Part shown: positions 63,369 to 64,000 of the stretch, piece after piece | Numbering within the stretch: the stretch's first letter is position 1 | How the letters are laid out: each line of letters starts with the position of its first letter | Origin: Bradyrhizobium sp. 4 | GTDB taxonomy: Bacteria > Pseudomonadota > Alphaproteobacteria > Rhizobiales > Xanthobacteraceae | Assembly (NCBI RefSeq): GCF_023100905.1 | Contig: NZ_CP064686.1 | Coordinates: forward strand, 2,976,001 to 3,040,000 | Direction of reading: 5' to 3' | Length of the DNA: 64,000 nucleotides | Notes under the pieces: model-generated | Seen by the model: the letters and a program-made list of their open reading frames with translations, nothing else | The model's database searches: none | Told to the model about the DNA's origin: nothing | Program-made: the position numbers and the translations under genes

Positions 63369-63737
63369 ATGCATAAAATGATCGCTGTGGCCGCAATGAG
63401 CGCTGGCTTCTCACTTGCAGCGTGTGGGAGAGACCCAGGGCCTAAAGGAGATCCAGGCGCGCAAGGTCCAGCCGGCCCGCAGGGAGCCCAAGGCATAAGG
63501 AGTGCCTGGACCACAAGGCCCCGCCGGCGCGCAGGGGCCTCAAGGCCCGCAGGGTCCGGCGAAAAGGGAGACAAGGGTGATCCGGCGACGGTCAACATCC
63601 GAGCGGTTCAGGCCGACGGCACAGTCAATTGCGATAGCAGCGAAGCACTAGTTTCCGTGTTCTGCCCGAGTGGCGGTGCCGCGGACGGGGCGAAGTGCGT
63701 GACCTCTCCAACGCTTGGGCTTTGCATGAAAAAGTGA
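63369..63737 (+). CDS. Collagen-like lipoprotein with a shifted middle segment
   Basis: ATG 63369. A lipoprotein signal (MIAVAAMSAGFSLAACG, lipobox LAAC) is followed by Gly-X-Y repeats (GPKGDPGAQGPAGPQGAQG). About 20 residues without glycine periodicity follow, then GEKGDKGDPATVNIRAVQAD and a Cys-containing C-terminal domain (NCDSSE, VFCPSG, AKCVTS, LCMKK). In the middle stretch a different frame keeps perfect Gly-X-Y, so a +1 and a -1 shift have cancelled out. Likely attached to the outer membrane. Confidence 0.75.
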   Translation: MHKMIAVAAMSAGFSLAACGRDPGPKGDPGAQGPAGPQGAQGIRSAWTTRPRRRAGASRPAGSGEKGDKGDPATVNIRAVQADGTVNCDSSEALVSVFCPSGGAADGAKCVTSPTLGLCMKK

Positions 63738-63828
63738 GTAGCCGTTCCCGGACATGGGCCTTTTGCTGCGAAGCGCGAGGAGCGCTGCACAAAGACGCAG
63801 ACGTATCGGCCGCCTCTAGAATCGCACT
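63738..63828. other. Intergenic region
   Basis: Nothing seen besides TAGAAT just before the repeat element. Confidence 0.4.
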
Positions 63829-63908
63829 ATGCTGACTCAGCCAAACCTTACGGGGAAAGCAGGGAATGGTTAGGCCCGGCGCATTTCCGGACTAGGACGC
63901 GTCGGGCC
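63829..63908 (+). repeat. Mini-ORF plus hairpin element, copy 2
   Basis: The 14-codon ORF MLTQPNLTGKAGNG (63829-63873) differs from copy 1 at 29463 by one base. It is followed by a 10-bp hairpin GGCCCGGCGC / GCGTCGGGCC. Upstream TAGAATCGC is also shared. After the hairpin the window ends in unassigned sequence. Confidence 0.65.
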
Positions 63909-64000
63909 GCGACTCCGCAATCGCGCACAACTACGGAAGGCACGTGGCAATAGCGAGAACGATGTCGGCGCCGAAATCTCCCGAATACACCGAAATCAGA

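Noticed and set aside
1..64000. CRISPR arrays
   Set aside because: No regularly spaced direct repeats of 24-40 bp were found; the CGTGTGCAC array has irregular spacing and a 9-bp unit.
1..64000. Toxin-antitoxin or nodulation genes expected in a rhizobial island
   Set aside because: None of the small ORFs matched a family I could recognise as TA, nod, nif or type III secretion.

Overview
The window looks like a high-GC alphaproteobacterial chromosome, most likely Bradyrhizobium or a close relative. The basis is overall base composition, alphaproteobacterial-type tRNA-Lys fragments, an NdvC-like GH17 glucan enzyme, DUF3606, DUF4142 and H-NS-like small proteins, and IS1182, IS110 and IS3 elements of types common there. 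The genus call rests on family recognition by eye; no database search was run.

Positions 1-14.6 kb are dense, intact and core-like. A hydantoin/amide catabolic cluster comes first: the start of an ABC transporter ATPase, an amidase, a hydantoin-racemase-family protein behind its GntR regulator, a maleate-isomerase-like protein and a D-hydantoinase. A six-gene Mrp Na+/H+ antiporter operon (mnhA/B fused, then C, D, E, F, G) follows on the minus strand. Then come two Rnk/GreA-C-terminal-like genes and a small membrane protein.

At 14.6-16.2 kb there is an integration scar. It holds a decayed tyrosine integrase, eight copies of a CGTGTGCAC-type motif in 240 bp, the 3' part of a tRNA-Lys(CTT) and a second integrase fragment. 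Part of this scar is repeated at 5.8 kb.

From about 16 kb to the end the window is accessory DNA with low coding density. It mixes small hypothetical genes, peptides of 26-58 codons, repeats and many genes broken by one or two lesions. Intact genes include a LigD-type DNA ligase, cspA, a NYN-domain protein, DUF4142, a SAM-cyclase-AAA-TPR protein, a patatin-like protein and a glycosyltransferase. Broken genes include integrases, DUF4365, vsr, a second ligase, H-NS-like, GH17 (one TGA), an ABC substrate-binding protein, a TolB-like/TPR protein and DUF2939 (split by IS3). Mobile elements are two IS110 (one frameshifted), one IS1182 with perfect terminal repeats but a broken transposase, an IS1182 whose two ends lie 3.8 kb apart, and one IS3.

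The most unusual signals are: a duplicated 28-residue membrane microprotein; a duplicated element made of a 14-codon ORF and a GC-rich hairpin; a 700-bp duplication whose copies carry complementary lesions; motif arrays beside the integrase and vsr remnants; a patatin with a tandemly duplicated glycine loop and altered catalytic residues; and a collagen-like lipoprotein with a compensated double frameshift. I did not find a clear new multi-gene system.
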